From assembly GCA_028824125.1 (NCBI GenBank), contig JAPPES010000158.1, positions 1-64,000 on the forward strand: 64,000 bases of DNA, read 5' to 3'. A program made the position numbers and the translations under genes. Below are positions 16,867 through 27,965 of the stretch, piece by piece. The stretch comes from Candidatus Poribacteria bacterium. GTDB taxonomy: Bacteria > Poribacteria > WGA-4E > WGA-3G. The notes under the pieces were generated by a model that saw only the letters and a list, made by a program, of their open reading frames with translations, made no database searches and was not told the origin of the DNA. Position 1 is the stretch's first letter, and the number at the start of each line of letters is the position of its first letter.

Positions 16867-17457
16867 TACTATGCTCCTTAATAATATATTCGGTATAAGT
16901 TTACTTTGCTTAGGATTTTTCCATGTGCTTCATACCTATTACAACGTATTTCTAAATAGTTGAATAGGTTTCATTCGTTCAACGATTATATATCGGATTT
17001 AGTTTACATTGCTGCTGATGGATAGCAAATTTCTGCAATGTTCCAGGTTTTTACCCATTCTTCTCATGTTCCAGACGATACCGAGCCGTTTTTGGAACCA
17101 GAAAATACGTCATATCTTTAATGAGTATACCAAAGGCAATTTCATTTTCAAGAGAAAATGTTGGCATGGAGTGTGTATTCAGAAGAGAGATAGGTTTGGG
17201 AGGGCGGGGTCTGTTATTGTCAGAATCGCAGATTATCACCGGACGACACAGGTGCCGTGGATATGAATACTCCCTGGTAGGTTCGGTTAGGAAACCGAAC
17301 CCGCTAAATCATGCAGAATACCACACGGGGAATCATGGCGAAATACCATACGCGTATTCGCCCAATGGTATTCATACCGTTGATTTGGCGTATTCTGCCA
17401 AGCGCATTTGGTGTTGATTTGTAGTGTAGATAATTATGGATTTTACTATAAACACTT
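16867..17457. other. Gene-free stretch with repeats
   Basis: The first part (16867-17270) holds no ORF with a ribosome site or recognisable motif. The second part contains a GGTTAGGAAACC core hairpin with a GGTTCGG/CCGAACC stem at about 17277-17300. The GGGGAATCATGGCG and ATTCATACCGTTGATTTG units follow at 17320-17413. A right terminal repeat TAATTATGGATTTTACTATA ends at 17450, eight bases from the next gene's stop codon. Confidence 0.65.
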
Positions 17458-18573
17458 TTACGGTTTTACTGACTTCACACAGCGAAACCCCTCATTAGGA
17501 TTTGTATCCGTAGGCACTCGCCAGTTACGGTTTGCAGTCCGAGAACTTTGAGCACTACTAAGCCATGAACCGCCTCGCAACACACGATTACTTTTTAGAT
17601 TGATGAAATTTTTAATGACTTCATCAATACTGTTAGCACCTGCAATAGGATTTTCGCGCGGAGAATTAATATAATACCCCGCATCATACACATCAAGACA
17701 CCATTCTCGCACATTGCCTGCCATGTCAGACAAGCCAAACCCGTTTACCGGATAAGTTCCAATAGGTGTCCGTTCTTTGTCAGTTCCGTCGTAGTAATTT
17801 GCTTTGGTTGCATCAATAGAATCTCCCCATGGGTATATCTTATCTATCAACCCGCCGCGAGCTGCTTTTTCCCATTCAGCCTCAGTGGGTAACCGTTTAC
17901 CTGCCCACTGCGCGTAAGCCATCGCTGCATACCAACTCACATAGACGACAGGGTAGTTTTCCTTTCCAGGTGGAAAATCGTTATCATTCCAATGCGCTAA
18001 ATAGTAACCATCGTGATATATGCGCGGAATCTGGTCTTTTCGCCACTCAGGATTGGCATCAACAAACTTCTTATATTGCGCATTCGTTACTTCAAATTTG
18101 TCCACATAAAACGCATCAAGATAAACGGGATGCGCCGGTTTTTCGTCTGTAAATCCACTACTGCTGCCCATCTGAAACTCGCCTGCTGGGATAAAAACCA
18201 TATCAGATTCAGGATCCTCCAACTCAAAATCAAAGACTATCTTAATCTTAATACTCACCGGTTTTCCTGCTTTTGTAGCTGGGTGAAAAGTCGCTTTTTT
18301 AAATGCTTCAATTGTTGCTTCCTCTAAACCGAAACCGAGATTTGTGAGTGCAACAACGTCTTGTGGTATGCCTTTCACATCAATAGTTGCAGTAAGAATA
18401 ACTTTTCCCTCTTTGCCTGCTTTTATTGCTTCCTTTGGATATTCAGGTTTCACTGATTTCTTGGAACGAGGTGGTTCAGTGGCAATGGGATCGGGAATAG
18501 TATCGGCAATTAAGTAGCTTGAGGTGAAAATTAGAAAACCGATTATTGTGCAGAAAACTTTAATACCTTTCAT
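17458..18573 (-). CDS. TonB C-terminal-like domain fused to formylglycine-enzyme-like (FGE/SUMF1) domain
   Basis: The 371-residue product has a signal segment (residues 4-22). A TonB C-terminal-type fold follows at about 38-120 (PEYPKEAIKAGKEGKVILTA, VDVKG-like turn, ATFHPATKAGKPVSIKIKI). A full FGE-sulfatase domain then spans about 128-370 (MVFIPAGEFQMGSS, EVTNAQYKKFVDANP, PVVYVSWYAAMAYAQWAGKR, LPTEAEWEKAARGG, YPWGDS, GLSDMAGNVREWCLDVY, VLRGGSWLSS, NEGFRCV). Catalytic FGEs have a Cys in the CRxxxR segment after RGGSW; here it reads SSRTANR, so formylglycine synthesis is unlikely and a binding role is more probable. CGGAGG just before the ATG at 18573 fixes the start; the longer open frame runs into a repeat. 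Confidence 0.88.
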   Translation of the reverse strand: MKGIKVFCTIIGFLIFTSSYLIADTIPDPIATEPPRSKKSVKPEYPKEAIKAGKEGKVILTATIDVKGIPQDVVALTNLGFGLEEATIEAFKKATFHPATKAGKPVSIKIKIVFDFELEDPESDMVFIPAGEFQMGSSSGFTDEKPAHPVYLDAFYVDKFEVTNAQYKKFVDANPEWRKDQIPRIYHDGYYLAHWNDNDFPPGKENYPVVYVSWYAAMAYAQWAGKRLPTEAEWEKAARGGLIDKIYPWGDSIDATKANYYDGTDKERTPIGTYPVNGFGLSDMAGNVREWCLDVYDAGYYINSPRENPIAGANSIDEVIKNFINLKSNRVLRGGSWLSSAQSSRTANRNWRVPTDTNPNEGFRCVKSVKP

Positions 18574-18590
18574 ATCGCCTCCGTTTTGAA

Positions 18591-18707
18591 GTAAAATCCG
18601 ATGGTAGGTTCGGTTTCCTAACCGAACTATGCCTATGGTTTCCACTGACGAACAGAGTGGTTAGGAAACCGAACCTACCGCAGTGCATACACAATTATGG
18701 ATTTTAC
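18591..18707. repeat. Element with long GGTAGGTTCGGTTTCC palindrome
   Basis: GTAAAATCCG (18591) and ATTATGGATTTTAC (ending 18707) are degenerate terminal repeats of the TA-flanked family. Inside, GGTAGGTTCGGTTTCCTAACC (around 18603-18624) and its reverse complement (around 18658-18680) form a hairpin. It sits between two divergently regulated minus-strand genes. Confidence 0.65.
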
Positions 18708-18786
18708 GAAATAGGCGCGCCCTATACAGAGAGCACGCCTACTGTGGTGGTAAAATGTGGTCTACAGAAAAAGAACTTAGCCCGGA

Positions 18787-20862
18787 TTAAGCCTCTTCCT
18801 CTTCCGTTTTGGATGCAGCAATTACCTTCTGCGCAACATCATCAGGAACAATCTCGTAATGCGCGAATTCCATTGTGAATTTACCACGCGCACTTGTCAT
18901 AGATCTCAGATCAATGGAATAACGGAGCATCTCCGCAAGCGGCACTATAGCGTTGATTGCTTGGCGTTTACCTGTCTGTTCAACACCCATCACCTGCCCA
19001 CGGCGTCCGTTGAGGTCCCCGATGATACTTCCCATAAACTGGTCCGGCACTGAGATTGAGACGTTCATAATCGGTTCAAGCAAACATGGATCCGCTTGTC
19101 CTACGGCAGTGGCAAAAGCCATGGAGCCAGCGATTTGGAATGCCATATCCGAAGAATCTACATCGTGGTATTTGCCATCGTGGAGGTCAATTTGGATATC
19201 AACCAATGGATACCCTGCTATCGCTCCGCGTTCCATCCTTTGACGGATACCTTTTTCTACAGCCGGAATGTAGTTGCTCGGAATCACGCCACCCTTGATA
19301 TTGTTAACGAACTCAAACCCTTCACCACGTTCTAACGGTGCCAAATTAATCGTGACATCTCCGAATTGCCCTTTACCGCCCGATTGCTTTTTGTGCCTTT
19401 CTTGGACATTTTGCACGCGCCTGCGAACCGTTTCACGGTAAGGCACTTTGGGAGGGACAACTTGTGTTTCGACGCCAAATTTCTCAACAATTCGGGCACG
19501 ATTCACGGTAATGTGAAGTTCACCCAAACCAGAAACCAGCAGCTGCTTTGTGACATCATTCCGTTCAATCTTGAAAGCGGGGTCTTCCTCACCTATTCGT
19601 GTCAGCGCGGTAATTAATTTTTCGTCATCACCCTCCCGTGCTGGACTAATAGCATAAGAGATAACTGCATTTGGAAACTCAACCCCCGGAAGTTTAATAG
19701 GGGCATCTCTGGCACATAACGTATCACCCGTCCGCGTAACGTTGAGTTTTGTCAGCGCGCCAATATCACCAGCCGGTACATTAGGCGTATTGATAGCTTT
19801 TTTGCCATTCATGAAAGTCGGTTTTCCGAGACGTTCCATCTCCCCTCGCGTTGAATTGCTTACCTGTTCATCGCCAGTTAATGTACCAGAGTAAACTCGG
19901 AACAAGCTCAGTTGTCCAGAAAACGGATCGGCAATAGTTTTAAAAACAAGCGCTGATAGTGAGGTATCCGCTGAAGGTTCACGCGTCTTCGCTTCGTCCT
20001 CAACATCCTGCACCGGACCCGCCTGTACTGGAGATGGACAACAACTAATAATCATATCCATTAGTTGCTGTACCCCGATGTTCTTTAATGCTGATCCGCA
20101 TAACACAGGGACAAATTGATTTTCAAAAATCCCGGTTTGTAACCCGCTTTGTATTTCCTCATCAGAAAGTTCACCTTCAAAATACTTTTCTATAAGTTCA
20201 TCATCGCTCTCTGCTGCAACTTCAACAAGTGCTTCTCTGGATTCTTCGGCAGCACCTGCTAAGTCATCAGGAACATCAGATTTCGCGACAGGCGAGCTTC
20301 CATTGGGTTCGAGGTACGCAGCATCCTGAATCACATCAACGACACCCGCAAACTGCTCCTCTTTCCCAATAGGGAGTTGGGTTGGGACCGCGCGTGTCTC
20401 TAATATATCCGAAATACTTGCAAGCGCGTTTTCAAAACTCGCGTTTTCCTTATCCATCTTGTTGATAAAGAGGATTCGTGGAAGTTCATATTTATCTGCT
20501 ATTTCCCAAACTTTTTCTGTTCCGCCCTCTACGCCTGTAGTCGCATCCACGACTACGATAACTGCGTCAACGACTCGCAGCACACTGTGAAGGTCGCCGT
20601 AAAAATCCTCTGCGCCCGGCGTATCAATAAGATTGAGTTTATGATCTCCCCATTCCGCAATGCACACTGAACAATTGAGTGATGTTTTGCGTTCAATCTC
20701 ATCAGAGGCATAGTCAGCTACCGTGTTTCCGTCATCTACGGACCCCATCCGCTCAATGGCACCGCCGTTATAGAGCATCGCTTCAATTACGGATGTCTTG
20801 CCAGCCCCTGAATGAGCAATAATTCCGATATTCCGAATCTTTTCTGTTCTGTATTGTCTCAT
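18787..20862 (-). CDS. EF-G-like translational GTPase (EF-G2-type paralogue)
   Basis: The 691-residue protein has the elongation factor G layout: a G domain with P-loop IGIIAHSGAGKTS, G3 DTPGAED and G4 NKMDKENASF, then domain II, domain III, the domain IV segment (GGKGQFGDVTINLAPLERG) and a domain V ending LRSMTSARGKFTMEFAHYE. The P-loop reads HSGAGKTS instead of the HIDAGKTT of canonical EF-G. This marks the divergent EF-G-like group whose translocase role is uncertain. The ATG at 20862 was preferred to a GTG ten codons upstream, because AAAGGAG lies between them. A minus-strand promoter lies 70 bp upstream. Confidence 0.92.
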   Translation of the reverse strand: MRQYRTEKIRNIGIIAHSGAGKTSVIEAMLYNGGAIERMGSVDDGNTVADYASDEIERKTSLNCSVCIAEWGDHKLNLIDTPGAEDFYGDLHSVLRVVDAVIVVVDATTGVEGGTEKVWEIADKYELPRILFINKMDKENASFENALASISDILETRAVPTQLPIGKEEQFAGVVDVIQDAAYLEPNGSSPVAKSDVPDDLAGAAEESREALVEVAAESDDELIEKYFEGELSDEEIQSGLQTGIFENQFVPVLCGSALKNIGVQQLMDMIISCCPSPVQAGPVQDVEDEAKTREPSADTSLSALVFKTIADPFSGQLSLFRVYSGTLTGDEQVSNSTRGEMERLGKPTFMNGKKAINTPNVPAGDIGALTKLNVTRTGDTLCARDAPIKLPGVEFPNAVISYAISPAREGDDEKLITALTRIGEEDPAFKIERNDVTKQLLVSGLGELHITVNRARIVEKFGVETQVVPPKVPYRETVRRRVQNVQERHKKQSGGKGQFGDVTINLAPLERGEGFEFVNNIKGGVIPSNYIPAVEKGIRQRMERGAIAGYPLVDIQIDLHDGKYHDVDSSDMAFQIAGSMAFATAVGQADPCLLEPIMNVSISVPDQFMGSIIGDLNGRRGQVMGVEQTGKRQAINAIVPLAEMLRYSIDLRSMTSARGKFTMEFAHYEIVPDDVAQKVIAASKTEEEEA

Positions 20863-20930
20863 CTTTTTAGAAAGTTCTCCTTTTGTAACCACACGGAATA
20901 GGTCAAACTATGCCGTCTTTAAGATATAGT

Positions 20931-20960
20931 ATTTTAGCACATATAACAAAATAATTTCAA
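20931..20960 (-). promoter_or_regulatory. Sigma-70-type promoter for the EF-G-like gene
   Basis: On the minus strand TTGAAA (20955-20960) is followed by an 18-bp spacer and TAAAAT (20931-20936), about 65 bp before the ATG at 20862. Confidence 0.6.
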
Positions 20961-21056
20961 CAAAAACCGTAACAGTGAATTCGTGTTAGCGCAAGAGTAG
21001 TATTTTAAGAATTTTTGCCCAAATTCTATAGGTATCGTGTATAATGAACTATTATA

Positions 21057-21326
21057 ACCTAAGTTGTCACCTTGTAGCACAATCTGTATGAAGATTAAGA
21101 AAATATTTCGGTAATTCTAATTTTTCCCAAACCCGGTAGGTGCGGTTTCCTAACCGCACTGGATCGTTCTCCAAAATTACCGAATTAATAACTTAATCTT
21201 CATTTAGATTGTGCCTGCAAGTGCGTAAACTAACCAGTTTGCGCTACAAATATTGACTAATTATCAGCATATTTTCATTTAAGACGGTGTCCCCGTATCT
21301 AAAAACTTATACGTAGCAACTTGGGT
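21057..21326. mobile_element. Nested MITE-like element pair (ACCTAAGTTG ends around an ATGAAG element)
   Basis: The outer ends are ACCTAAGTTG at 21057 and the inverted CAACTTGGGT at 21326, matching the ends of the well-defined element at 47157-47307. Inside lies GCACAATCT/AGATTGTGC flanking a second element at 21088-21203. Its ends ATGAAGATTAAG...TTTCGGTAATT and AATTACCGAATT...TTAATCTTCAT are inverted copies of about 29 bp. At its centre is a core hairpin with stem GTGCGG/CCGCAC. There is no ORF. The stretch 20863-21505 holds only this and the promoter at 20931-20960. Confidence 0.75.
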
Positions 21327-21505
21327 TAATTTAGAAAGGTCAATGCCCAATGCAACCTTCTAAATAAAATTGATTTGCAGAAAATATACATTTATAGTAT
21401 CATATAAACGTGCATATTTTATCATTAAAGGTACTGCATTCGTCTTTTGGGCAAATAGGAGTAGTGCCTTGCATTTTATTTTTAGACTGATAAGGAGCAA
21501 ATAAT

Positions 21506-21805
21506 ATGAGCAATGAAGCATTAGGAATGGTTGAAACACGTGGGTTGGTCGGTGCGATTGAAGCTGCCGATACAATGGTCAAAGCCGCAAACGTCAAATT
21601 AATAGGAAAAGAACAGGTAGGCGGCGGTTTTGTAACCGTCATGGTCCGTGGAGATGTCGGCGCAGTACAGGCTGCTACAGATGCAGGGGCAGAAGCTGCC
21701 AAAACGGTCGGTGAACTGGTATCAGTACACGTCATTCCGCGTCCACATTCGGATGTTGAAACGATTCTTGCTGGAAAAGCTGCAGCCGCCGATTCGGATG
21801 AATAA
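21506..21805 (+). CDS. Bacterial microcompartment hexameric shell protein (BMC-H, EutM/PduA-like)
   Basis: This 99-residue single BMC domain protein starts [20 protein letters not shown], then [19 protein letters not shown] and [14 protein letters not shown]. All are hallmarks of PduA/EutM-type hexamer tiles that form the facets of microcompartments. The pore loop reads VGGGF, which matches the EutM-type GGG pore rather than the GSG of PduA. AAGGAG lies eight bases before the ATG. An encapsulated-type aldehyde dehydrogenase follows 420 bp later on the same strand, separated by two MITE-like elements. No BMC-P pentamer or other shell gene is visible here. Confidence 0.95.
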   Translation: MSNEALGMVETRGLVGAIEAADTMVKAANVKLIGKEQVGGGFVTVMVRGDVGAVQAATDAGAEAAKTVGELVSVHVIPRPHSDVETILAGKAAAADSDE

Positions 21806-21877
21806 ATTCGGTGTTTGTGTTGGACACGGCGCGATATAAAGATCGCGCCTACGAGAATGGGTAAGTAACCTATACTT

Positions 21878-21986
21878 ATACCATTATATAATGTCTCTCT
21901 TTTGTAGTATAAACTTCCAGTTTGTGCCGCATTCCGCTTTATTTCTAAACAACCGGTAATGAGACAAAAATTAATAGAAATGGTAT
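21878..21986. mobile_element. MITE-like element with ATACCATT ends
   Basis: ATACCATTATATAATGTCTC at the left and AATAGAAATGGTAT at the right are inverted ends. The inside carries the ATAAACTTCCAGTTTGTGCC motif. A near-identical element lies at 51336-51449 and a truncated one at 29896. It holds no ORF. Confidence 0.75.
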
Positions 21987-22079
21987 TACGGTGTCCAATC
22001 AACACATAAACTGTGGTGATGCATGGATTTCTGAACACGAATCGGTGTTTACGCTACTCTACTGATTTACTTTAGTTTA

Positions 22080-22192
22080 TAGTAGAATCCACAATATACC
22101 TGGGCATTGGCGAGGTTCGGAAACCTCGCCAGCGAGAGCGTGTGTGAGGATCGTTGTTCATTGAGGTGTCCACATATTTTCGGACTTTACTA
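22080..22192. mobile_element. TA-flanked MITE (TAGTA...CTTTACTA ends)
   Basis: The 113-bp element runs from TAGTAGAATCCACAATATAC to CGGACTTTACTA and is flanked by TA on both sides. It carries a core hairpin GGCGAGGTTCGGAAACC (22109 onward), a one-base variant of the family. It ends 35 bp before the aldehyde dehydrogenase start codon and separates that gene from the shell-protein gene. Confidence 0.75.
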
Positions 22193-22227
22193 TAAGTGCG
22201 TGCCTACTTGAGGTATTGGAGGGTTGA

Positions 22228-23655
22228 ATGGCACAAATTGATGAGAAACAGATTGAACAAATTGTTTCGCAAGTTTTAACAACACTGCAGAAAGATGGGG
22301 CGGTAACTGTGCCTTCTCCTGTAACATCTGGGGTGAGTTCTTCGCGGTCAGGTGTTTTCGGAACTGTTGAGGAGGCTATCGGCGCAGCAAAAACAGCACA
22401 AGAAGCACTTGTCAAGCTTGGGTTTGCCAAAAGACGCGAAATTATTGAGGCGATAAAACAGGTCTCGCTTGAAAACGCAAAACGACTCGCGGAACTGGCT
22501 GTTCAAGATACAAAAATGGGCACCGTGGAACACAAGGTGATGAAAAATGAAGGTGCTGTGAACTTGTCACCCGGTATGGAAGACCTTGTGTCGGAGTCGA
22601 TGTCCGGAGATGATGGCACCCTTTTGATTGAGTATGTTCCGTTTGGAATTATTAATTCAATTACGCCCACCACCAATCCGACTTCTACAGTGATTAACCA
22701 TGCGATTATCATGATTGCCGCGGGGAATGCCGTTGTGTTTAGTCCGCATCCGAACGCAAGTGAATGCACGGAAGAGACGATGCATGTCATTAACGAAGGG
22801 ATTGTAAAAGCGGGCGGCCCTGCGAATTTACTCGCCTCCGTTGCGAATGCTACACTGCGGACAGCAAAGCAAATTATGGATCATTCCGACATCGCAATGG
22901 TCGTTGCGACTGGCGGGGCAAGTGTTGTGCGGGCAGCATTAACAAGTGGCAAAAAAGCAATTGCCGCAGGACCAGGCAATCCTCCTGCGATTATTGACGA
23001 AACAGCGGATATTCCAAAAGCAGCGAGGGATGTGATTGCGGGAACAAGTTTTGACAATAATCTCCTCTGTATCGGTGAAAAAGCGCTTTTTGTTGTTGAA
23101 TCTGTTGCAAATGAAACGATCCAAGAATTGACAAAGAACGGTGGACACCTTCTCGGCGCAAGTCAACGCGAGGCACTTGAGGCGGTTGTCACGGAGAACG
23201 GAGAATCAAACAAGGAATACATCGGCAAAGACGCAAAAATCATATTAGACGCGGCGGGTATTTCAGCACCTGCACAAACAGTTGCAATTGTCGTGGAAGT
23301 GCCAGCTGACCACGATTTTGTTATCAATGAATACCTGATGCCGATTTTGCCTGTCGTTCGGGTGCGCGATTTTGGCGAGGCACTCAAAGGTGCGCTCGCA
23401 GCAGATGGCGGCAGAGGACACACCGCCATGCTACACACTAACAACACAGCGCGCATCACACAATACCACAAGGCAATGAATTGTTCCGTTGTTGTTGTCA
23501 ATGCCCCCTCTTATGCATGTTGTGGATTGGAAGGCGAAGGCTTTTTAGCGATGACTATTGCTGGCCCGACTGGTGAAGGATACACCCGTCCTCGTACATT
23601 TACACGTCAAAGACGCTTAACCCTTGCCAAAGACCTATCTGCACATACATTGTGA
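22228..23655 (+). CDS. Microcompartment-type CoA-acylating aldehyde dehydrogenase (EutE/PduP family)
   Basis: The 475-residue enzyme would convert an aldehyde to its acyl-CoA with NAD+ and CoA inside a microcompartment. The first 20 residues form an amphipathic helix (DEKQIEQIVSQVLTTLQK) followed by a flexible Ser/Pro linker, the typical encapsulation peptide. The Rossmann and catalytic regions follow: GIINSITPTTNPTSTVINHA, AAGNAVVFSPHPNA, VVATGGASVVRAAL, AAGPGNPPAIID and the nucleophile Cys in FDNNLLCIGEKALF (about residue 279). It pairs with the BMC-H gene just upstream. GGAGGG precedes the ATG. The actual aldehyde (acetaldehyde, propionaldehyde or lactaldehyde) cannot be told from sequence alone. 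Confidence 0.94.
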   Translation: MAQIDEKQIEQIVSQVLTTLQKDGAVTVPSPVTSGVSSSRSGVFGTVEEAIGAAKTAQEALVKLGFAKRREIIEAIKQVSLENAKRLAELAVQDTKMGTVEHKVMKNEGAVNLSPGMEDLVSESMSGDDGTLLIEYVPFGIINSITPTTNPTSTVINHAIIMIAAGNAVVFSPHPNASECTEETMHVINEGIVKAGGPANLLASVANATLRTAKQIMDHSDIAMVVATGGASVVRAALTSGKKAIAAGPGNPPAIIDETADIPKAARDVIAGTSFDNNLLCIGEKALFVVESVANETIQELTKNGGHLLGASQREALEAVVTENGESNKEYIGKDAKIILDAAGISAPAQTVAIVVEVPADHDFVINEYLMPILPVVRVRDFGEALKGALAADGGRGHTAMLHTNNTARITQYHKAMNCSVVVVNAPSYACCGLEGEGFLAMTIAGPTGEGYTRPRTFTRQRRLTLAKDLSAHTL

Positions 23656-23991
23656 GGGAAATAGTCTTATTACGACCAGTTTGAGTCGTTTATAATTAAG
23701 ACAAACATTACCACTTTTGGCAATGCTCGGGACAGGGCCAATCCCTCTGTTCCTTGTCTTCCTTTTAACACTGTTTAGTAGATGAAACAGGACACTATTA
23801 CAGCGTTGACATTGACAGTATAGATGACATTTATGACTACGCGGAATAACTGAAGGTAACCGTGCATCGCTATGAAGCAACCGTTAATCAAATCTGATTT
23901 TTGGAGGCAAAGCGTCGTTAAATCACACATGCAGAATTATAAGTAAAGCTAAATATTAACGGAAAATACCAGACTATCTTCTATCGCATTT
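23656..23991. other. Gene-free stretch, possibly decayed coding sequence
   Basis: No intact gene is visible. A short frame at about 23774-23848 reads like a protein C-terminus (ETGHYYSVDIDSIDDIYDYAE, then stop) but has no start. A Cys-rich open frame on the other strand lacks a ribosome site. I treat the region as decayed sequence. Confidence 0.4.
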
Positions 23992-24020
23992 TTGATATAT
24001 TTTGGTAAACTGTGTATAAT
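23992..24020 (+). promoter_or_regulatory. Sigma-70-type promoter for the coiled-coil gene
   Basis: TTGATA (23992-23997), an exact 17-bp spacer and a perfect TATAAT (24015-24020). The predicted start is about 30 bp before the ATG at 24056. Confidence 0.75.
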
Positions 24021-24055
24021 ACAAGTACCAACTTTATCTAGAAGAGGAGCAGGTC

Positions 24056-24372
24056 ATGGCAGAATCTCAAAAGGATATACTTGAGTACCTAAAAGGCTAC
24101 AAGGATAGCAAAGAAGAGTCTGACATTGAGTTAGTCAAGGTCGAATCGCGCCTTGAAGAACGGATTAAAGAAGTTAAAACAGATCTTAAGAGTGACATTA
24201 CACAGCTCAAAACAGACCTTGAAAAGACATCAGAGAAGCTAAAACAGATCTGAAAGATGACATAAAAGAGATAAGAAACACCATGCGGACGATGACTAAT
24301 CTCGTCATAGCTTGCGGCATTGGCATCCTTGGTGTAATTGTTACTTTAATTCTGAATATAGTTTCAAAATAA
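24056..24372 (+). pseudogene. Coiled-coil protein with C-terminal membrane anchor, split by a one-base frameshift
   Basis: The first frame gives 65 residues of highly charged heptad sequence (RLEERIKEVKTDLKSDITQL) and stops at 24253. Shifting by -1 at the GAAAAG at 24221-24226 continues the same pattern (EKDIREAKTDLKDDIKEIRN). It then adds a transmembrane segment (NLVIACGIGILGVIVTLILN), ending at 24372. The full product would be a 105-residue coiled coil with a C-terminal anchor. A lost A in the A-run is the simplest explanation; a programmed shift or sequencing error cannot be excluded. AGGAGCAGGTC precedes the start, and a consensus-like promoter lies upstream. Confidence 0.7.
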
Positions 24373-24391
24373 TAAATACAGGAGATTAAAG

Positions 24392-24697
24392 ATGTCAGAA
24401 AGAGCACCTGGTTTTGAAAACTACACCCCATCTCGTTTAGAATGGCTGGCACTCATGTTAAATTCACACATGTCGTATGTAGATGCCACCCTTGTAAAAA
24501 ATGCCGATATAAATAGAATATATATTCCAAAGCATGATGGAAAGACACTTAAATTAATTGTCAGTCACCCTAAAGACATAAGTTCTGAACTATTAGAAAA
24601 GATCATAAACGAGATGGTAAAATACACTGAAGGTATTGCTAAAGTCTATAAATGGGCGTCATGGCTTGAGATTGAAGTGGAACGTCATTCAGAGTAA
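24392..24697 (+). CDS. Small soluble protein of unknown function
   Basis: The 101-residue product has no signal peptide or membrane segment. It begins APGFENYTPSRLEWLALMLN and has a mixed alpha/beta pattern, with a KLIVSHPKDISSELLEKI segment in the middle. CAGGAG lies seven bases before the ATG. It follows the frameshifted coiled-coil gene by 19 bp and may share its promoter. I do not recognise a family. Confidence 0.7.
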   Translation: MSERAPGFENYTPSRLEWLALMLNSHMSYVDATLVKNADINRIYIPKHDGKTLKLIVSHPKDISSELLEKIINEMVKYTEGIAKVYKWASWLEIEVERHSE

Positions 24698-24736
24698 ATA
24701 ATCACTCACACTCCACTGAAATTCTTGCTTCTGTTA

Positions 24737-24820
24737 AAACGTAAATACTATATTGACGACCGACCCGAAATATCAGATGCAGACTTTGACGCACGCATGC
24801 GACAACTTGAGAAACTTGAA
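24737..24820 (+). pseudogene. Duplicated fragment of the ligA 5' end
   Basis: Translation reads KRKYYIDDRPEISDADFDAR and continues MRQLEKLE. This closely matches residues of the LigA N-terminal Ia domain encoded at about 25482-25565 ([20 protein letters not shown], then MRQLEELE). About 84 bp are shared with high nucleotide identity, and the downstream sequence is unrelated. The fragment lies directly upstream of the lipoprotein gene at 24836, in the same frame and orientation as the true ligA 745 bp further on. Confidence 0.85.
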
Positions 24821-24835
24821 GATGGAGGGAGAATT

Positions 24836-25234
24836 ATGAGTCGATGGAAATACCTATTCTTGATAGTAATCTGTTTATCATTCACAAGCTGCACCGCCCT
24901 ATTAACAAAACAAGAGTATGTGCTGATTGATCAAAAAATATCGGAAAAGCCCGTATTCTATGGTGTTGTTTATTCTATTCCAGAAAGAGCAAAAATTTAT
25001 AAGATTGTACTGCTCGGTACTGGTAGGGTTCAAAATTACGAGATTTCTGTCCGTGATAAAAAGAATAAGTGGAAACCGGTGAAACAGATAAAAAGAGCGA
25101 TTGAGTTTCCGTTTGAAATTACACTTGCGGTTGAGACAGATGCTATCAAAATATCTCACTATTCTGTAGTTGGAAGAGGGCGTCTTGACACGATTCAGCT
25201 TTACACATTGGTTGAGAAATATCCTACAAAATAA
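24836..25234 (+). CDS. Small lipoprotein of unknown function
   Basis: The 132-residue product has a signal peptide ending in the lipobox SFTSC (about residue 19). A domain of short beta strands follows (VFYGVVYSIPERAKIYKIVL, NYEISVRDKKNKWKPV), reminiscent of discoidin-like folds but not assignable. The frame is open upstream to 24725, but those codons are the duplicated ligA fragment. GGAGGGAGAATT directly before the ATG at 24836 sets the start. A canonical terminator follows 100 bp after the stop. Confidence 0.75.
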   Translation: MSRWKYLFLIVICLSFTSCTALLTKQEYVLIDQKISEKPVFYGVVYSIPERAKIYKIVLLGTGRVQNYEISVRDKKNKWKPVKQIKRAIEFPFEITLAVETDAIKISHYSVVGRGRLDTIQLYTLVEKYPTK

Positions 25235-25336
25235 GATCTTCCAAATCAAAACGCATGTAGATTTTACAAAACTTAATTCGCTGGTGCTGTCAAGTTTAAT
25301 TCAGATTTCATTAGCCCTTTTTCCTAACATTACAAT

Positions 25337-25361
25337 GGCGGAGGTTGCTCCGCCTTTTTTT
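25337..25361 (+). terminator. Rho-independent terminator
   Basis: GGCGGAG (25337-25343) and CTCCGCC (25348-25354) form a perfect 7-bp stem with loop GTTG, followed by seven T. It separates the lipoprotein gene from ligA. Confidence 0.93.
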
Positions 25362-25367
25362 ATGTAA

Positions 25368-27757
<2,390 letters not shown>

Positions 27758-27772
27758 GACACTTCTGTAGCG

Positions 27773-27964
27773 CAATCTGTTAGATTGCGTTCTCACAGGC
27801 ACAATCTAAATGAAGTTTAAATAAATATTTCGGTCCTTTGGCAAGGTTAGGAAACCTCGCCAGCAGCAGGTGTACATCTCTGCTGGTGAGGTTTCCTAAC
27901 CTCACCAAATTACCCATTTTTTTATCTTCATACAGATTGTGCTACTATATGGCAACTTAGGTTA
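27773..27964. repeat. Nested palindromic element with ATGAAG ends
   Basis: An empty palindrome GCGCAATCTGTTAGATTGCG (27779-27789 and beyond) is followed by GCACAATCT (27799). An ATGAAGTTTAAATAAATATT...ATCTTCAT element containing two oppositely oriented core hairpins comes next, and AGATTGTGC ends at 27942. CAACTTAGGT, the end of the ACCTAAGTTG family, follows at about 27953-27962, just at the stop codon of the next gene. Confidence 0.75.
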
Positions 27965-27965
27965 A

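Noticed and set aside
17009-17266. Overlapping open frames on both strands in the gap between lipoprotein and FGE-like genes
   Set aside because: No ribosome site and no recognisable motif on either strand.
23635-23880. Cys-rich open frame on the minus strand (CHLYCQCQRC) resembling a zinc ribbon of a transposase
   Set aside because: No start signal, no further transposase motif and no inverted ends. It overlaps the end of the aldehyde dehydrogenase gene.
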